Assembly: GCA_902489225.1 (NCBI GenBank)
Contig: CABTZA010000105.1
Coordinates: 1-6,263, forward strand
From: an uncultured Collinsella sp.
Lineage (GTDB): Bacteria; Actinomycetota; Coriobacteriia; Coriobacteriales; Coriobacteriaceae
DNA: 6,263 nucleotides
Direction of reading: 5' to 3'
A model generated the notes under the pieces. That model was not told where the DNA came from, did no database searches, and was given only the letters and a program-made list of their open reading frames with translations. Position 1 is the first letter of the stretch. Each line of letters starts with the position of its first letter. This document shows, one piece after another, positions 5,101 through 6,263 of this stretch. The position numbers and the translations under genes are program-made.

Positions 5101-6263
5101 TGGACGATCACCTGGCTGCCGATCTCCTTGGGGTCGCGCAGCTTAATGACCTTGAACAGGGCATTCTTGATGACGGAATAGGACAGGCCGGCCGCGATGT
5201 CGCCCACCGTGGCGCCTTCCTTTTGCGCCTGCTTGACGCGCGAGTTCATAAAGACCGTGCAGCGGCTACCCAGGTCGACGGGGGCCTTGGCATGGATAGC
5301 GGCATCGGCGAACGCGCGCACGTCCATGTTCATAGAGACGGCAAAACTCTCGATAAAGCTGCCGCAGCCCGACGAGCAGGCCTCGTTGAGCATGATGTGC
5401 TCGATAACACCGTCCTTGACGCGCAGGCACTTCATGTCCTGACCGCCGATGTCCAGGATGAACTCGACGCCGGGCAGGAATGCCTTGGCGCCGCGCAGGT
5501 GCGCGACGGTCTCAATCTCGCCGGAGTCGGCCTTGAGGGCCTCGATGAGCAGCGCCTCGCCGTAGCCCGTGGTGGTCACGTGGCCGATGGTGCAGCCGGC
5601 GGGGATGTGGTTGTAGAAATCGGCCATGATGACCTTGGCCGTGCCAAGGATGTCGCCGTTGTTGTTACCGTACCAGGTGTGCAGCAGCTGGCCGTCCTCG
5701 CCCACGAGCGCGGCCTTCATGGTGGTGGAACCGGCGTCGATGCCAATGAACACGCGGCCGGTGTAGCCGTCGAGCTTGCCCTTGGGAACGACTTCCTGGT
5801 CGTGGCGGGTCTTGAACTCGGCAAAGTCCTCGTCGGTGGCAAAGAGCGGGTCCAGACGCTCGACCTCGGCACCCTGTGTGTCACCCAGGGCATCGATAGC
5901 CTCGATGAGCTGCGGGAACGTGCTGAGCTTGTTGGACTCATGCGCCATGGCGGCGCCGCTCGCCACAAACAGGTGGGCGTTTTGGGGCACAATGCGGTGC
6001 TCCTCGTCCAGGTTGAGCGTGAGGTAGAAGCGATGGCGCAGCTCGGAGAGATACTGCAGCGGGCCGCCCAAGAAGGCGACGTTACCGCGGATGGGACGGC
6101 CGCACGCCAGACCCGAGATGGTCTGGGTCACGACGGCCTGGAAGATGGAAGCGGCGACGTCCTCGGGACGGGCGCCTTCGTTGAGCAGCGGCTGGACGTC
6201 GGTCTTGGCAAAGACGCCGCAGCGGCTAGCGATGGGATAGATGGTGGTGGCGTTGGCCGCGAG
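2169..6263 (-). CDS. Giant fused acyl-CoA dehydratase activase / D-component-like protein (5' end outside window)
   Basis: The 1364 visible residues belong to the fused 2-hydroxyacyl-CoA dehydratase activase family. Numbering here starts at the GTG at 6131, with 44 further in-frame residues before it running off the edge. Order: the tail of a first BcrA/BadF-type ASKHA ATPase domain (to about 95, including SRCGVFAKTD and GLACGRP); a complete second one (127-385) with the phosphate motif GIDAGSTT (130-137), DIGGQD (227-232) and the likely [4Fe-4S] ligands Cys252 and Cys291; a Cys413/416/420/439 linker; a DUF2229/COG3580-like half (476-800) opening with GIPRALNMYENYPFW and carrying CYP at 529; an Ala/Glu-rich linker (800-845); a COG3581/HGD-D-like half (869-1265) with CYP at 919 and GGGC at 951-954; and a tail with CASC (1296-1299). 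In characterised systems the activase uses ATP to push an electron into the dehydratase iron-sulfur centre; here both parts share a soluble, cytoplasmic chain. The reaction is unknown to me. The GTG at 6131 is an internal valine, not the start. A terminator follows the TAG stop, so this is the last gene of its transcript. Full length is probably over 1,400 residues. Confidence 0.93.
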   Translation of the reverse strand, partial: LAANATTIYPIASRCGVFAKTDVQPLLNEGARPEDVAASIFQAVVTQTISGLACGRPIRGNVAFLGGPLQYLSELRHRFYLTLNLDEEHRIVPQNAHLFVASGAAMAHESNKLSTFPQLIEAIDALGDTQGAEVERLDPLFATDEDFAEFKTRHDQEVVPKGKLDGYTGRVFIGIDAGSTTMKAALVGEDGQLLHTWYGNNNGDILGTAKVIMADFYNHIPAGCTIGHVTTTGYGEALLIEALKADSGEIETVAHLRGAKAFLPGVEFILDIGGQDMKCLRVKDGVIEHIMLNEACSSGCGSFIESFAVSMNMDVRAFADAAIHAKAPVDLGSRCTVFMNSRVKQAQKEGATVGDIAAGLSYSVIKNALFKVIKLRDPKEIGSQVIVQGGTFMSDATLRAFEQLTGVHAVRPDIAGCMGAYGAALLARDRAGADGTSTILSAEDIAHLTVTQKHVRCGRCSNNCQLTVNDFGGGRRFITGNRCEKGAGHKKQKTEAPNLFKKKNELLFNREVLSPDEAPRGTVGIPRALNMYENYPFWHAFFTRLGFSVQLSDQSSKKTYQAGIESMPSESVCYPAKMSHGHVMNLIDRDVDFIWMPCVRWERKEDPTAGNCYNCPIVMSYPTALALNIDEIREQNIEFLYPFVPYHDKTELKRRLYQVLAVDRVADAEAGRGRVRGPKITRSEVDAAVNAAFEADARFHEDIQTMGEEALKWVEDHGGHGIVLAGRPYHNDPEINHALPELISSFGFAVFTEDSLAHLVKPERPIRVVDQWMYHSRLYAVARFVTMRNDLDLIQLNSFGCGLDALTTDQVQEILEASGKIYTVLKIDEVSNLGAARIRIRSLMAALKDQEAERLAEATAAGEAYEQGDAAPVAPSTDAPAFASRKYTFEAQRESASTAWPKVPFTEQMREEGYTILCPQMAPIHFDLVKEVFRGAGYNLELLPSTDHDAVEAGLRYVNNDICYPSILVTGQIMEAIESGRYDLSKTAVVISQTGGGCRATNYIALIRKALRESGHPEIPVISLSAVALGEDNPGFKITPALLKQAVYAVLFGDVMMQMLYRCRPYEATPGAANALYEEYMARARKLAPKFNRHNYTKLCREAIRAFDTMPLVGEGTKPRVGVVGEILVKFHPTANNHVVDVIEREGCEAVVPGLLDFFLYSMSNAELQKDELGSSATTRAGMQALIKLVDWMRTPVEEMLEKSRRFEAPERIGTMADKARTVLSVCNNMGEGWLLTAEMLDLIDHGAPNIICTQPFACLPNHVVGKAVIKELRRQHPESNIVAVDYDPGASEVNQLNRIKLMISVAKENMRAGKGFKLEKVAPLAMDEVTGQMRAHDGCASCGSASEEAVASVAKRLGRGIKK

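Overview
The window reads as a piece of chromosome from a high-GC anaerobic bacterium. The best guess is a gut Coriobacteriia member, Collinsella or a close relative. This rests on GC-rich codon use in the main genes (about 72% GC over 421-540), on a very large fused 2-hydroxyacyl-CoA dehydratase activase-type protein typical of strict anaerobes, and on general resemblance to Collinsella proteins. The taxon is inference from memory, not from a search.

Layout. A plus-strand gene (40-1095) encodes a DUF389 membrane protein. It meets a minus-strand block head to head over a hairpin flanked by an A-tract and a T-tract (1168-1214), which looks like a shared bidirectional terminator. The minus-strand block, from right to left, starts with a giant gene (2169 to beyond 6263). 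Its 5' end lies outside the window, and a strong intrinsic terminator follows it (2104-2140). Next comes a short frameshifted coding remnant (2083-1863), then a small exported or membrane-anchored protein of unknown function (1672-1223). The 190 bp between the remnant and the small gene hold a compact set of palindromes (1724-1789) that could be an operator region.

The giant gene dominates the window and is the most interesting object. It has 1364 visible codons with no start at the edge. It joins the end of one ASKHA-fold activase domain, a complete second activase domain, a four-cysteine linker, and two related dehydratase-D-component-like halves on one chain. It therefore looks like a self-contained ATP-driven electron-transfer machine plus its acceptor. 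The family is widespread in anaerobes, but as far as I know its reaction is unknown. Nothing else in the window (no CoA-transferase, no separate dehydratase subunits, no ferredoxin) suggests a substrate.

The genes do not appear to form one pathway. The DUF389 gene runs the other way, and terminators separate the units. I saw no tRNA, rRNA, CRISPR, insertion sequence or phage gene. The largest plus-strand frames opposite the giant gene are antisense shadows.
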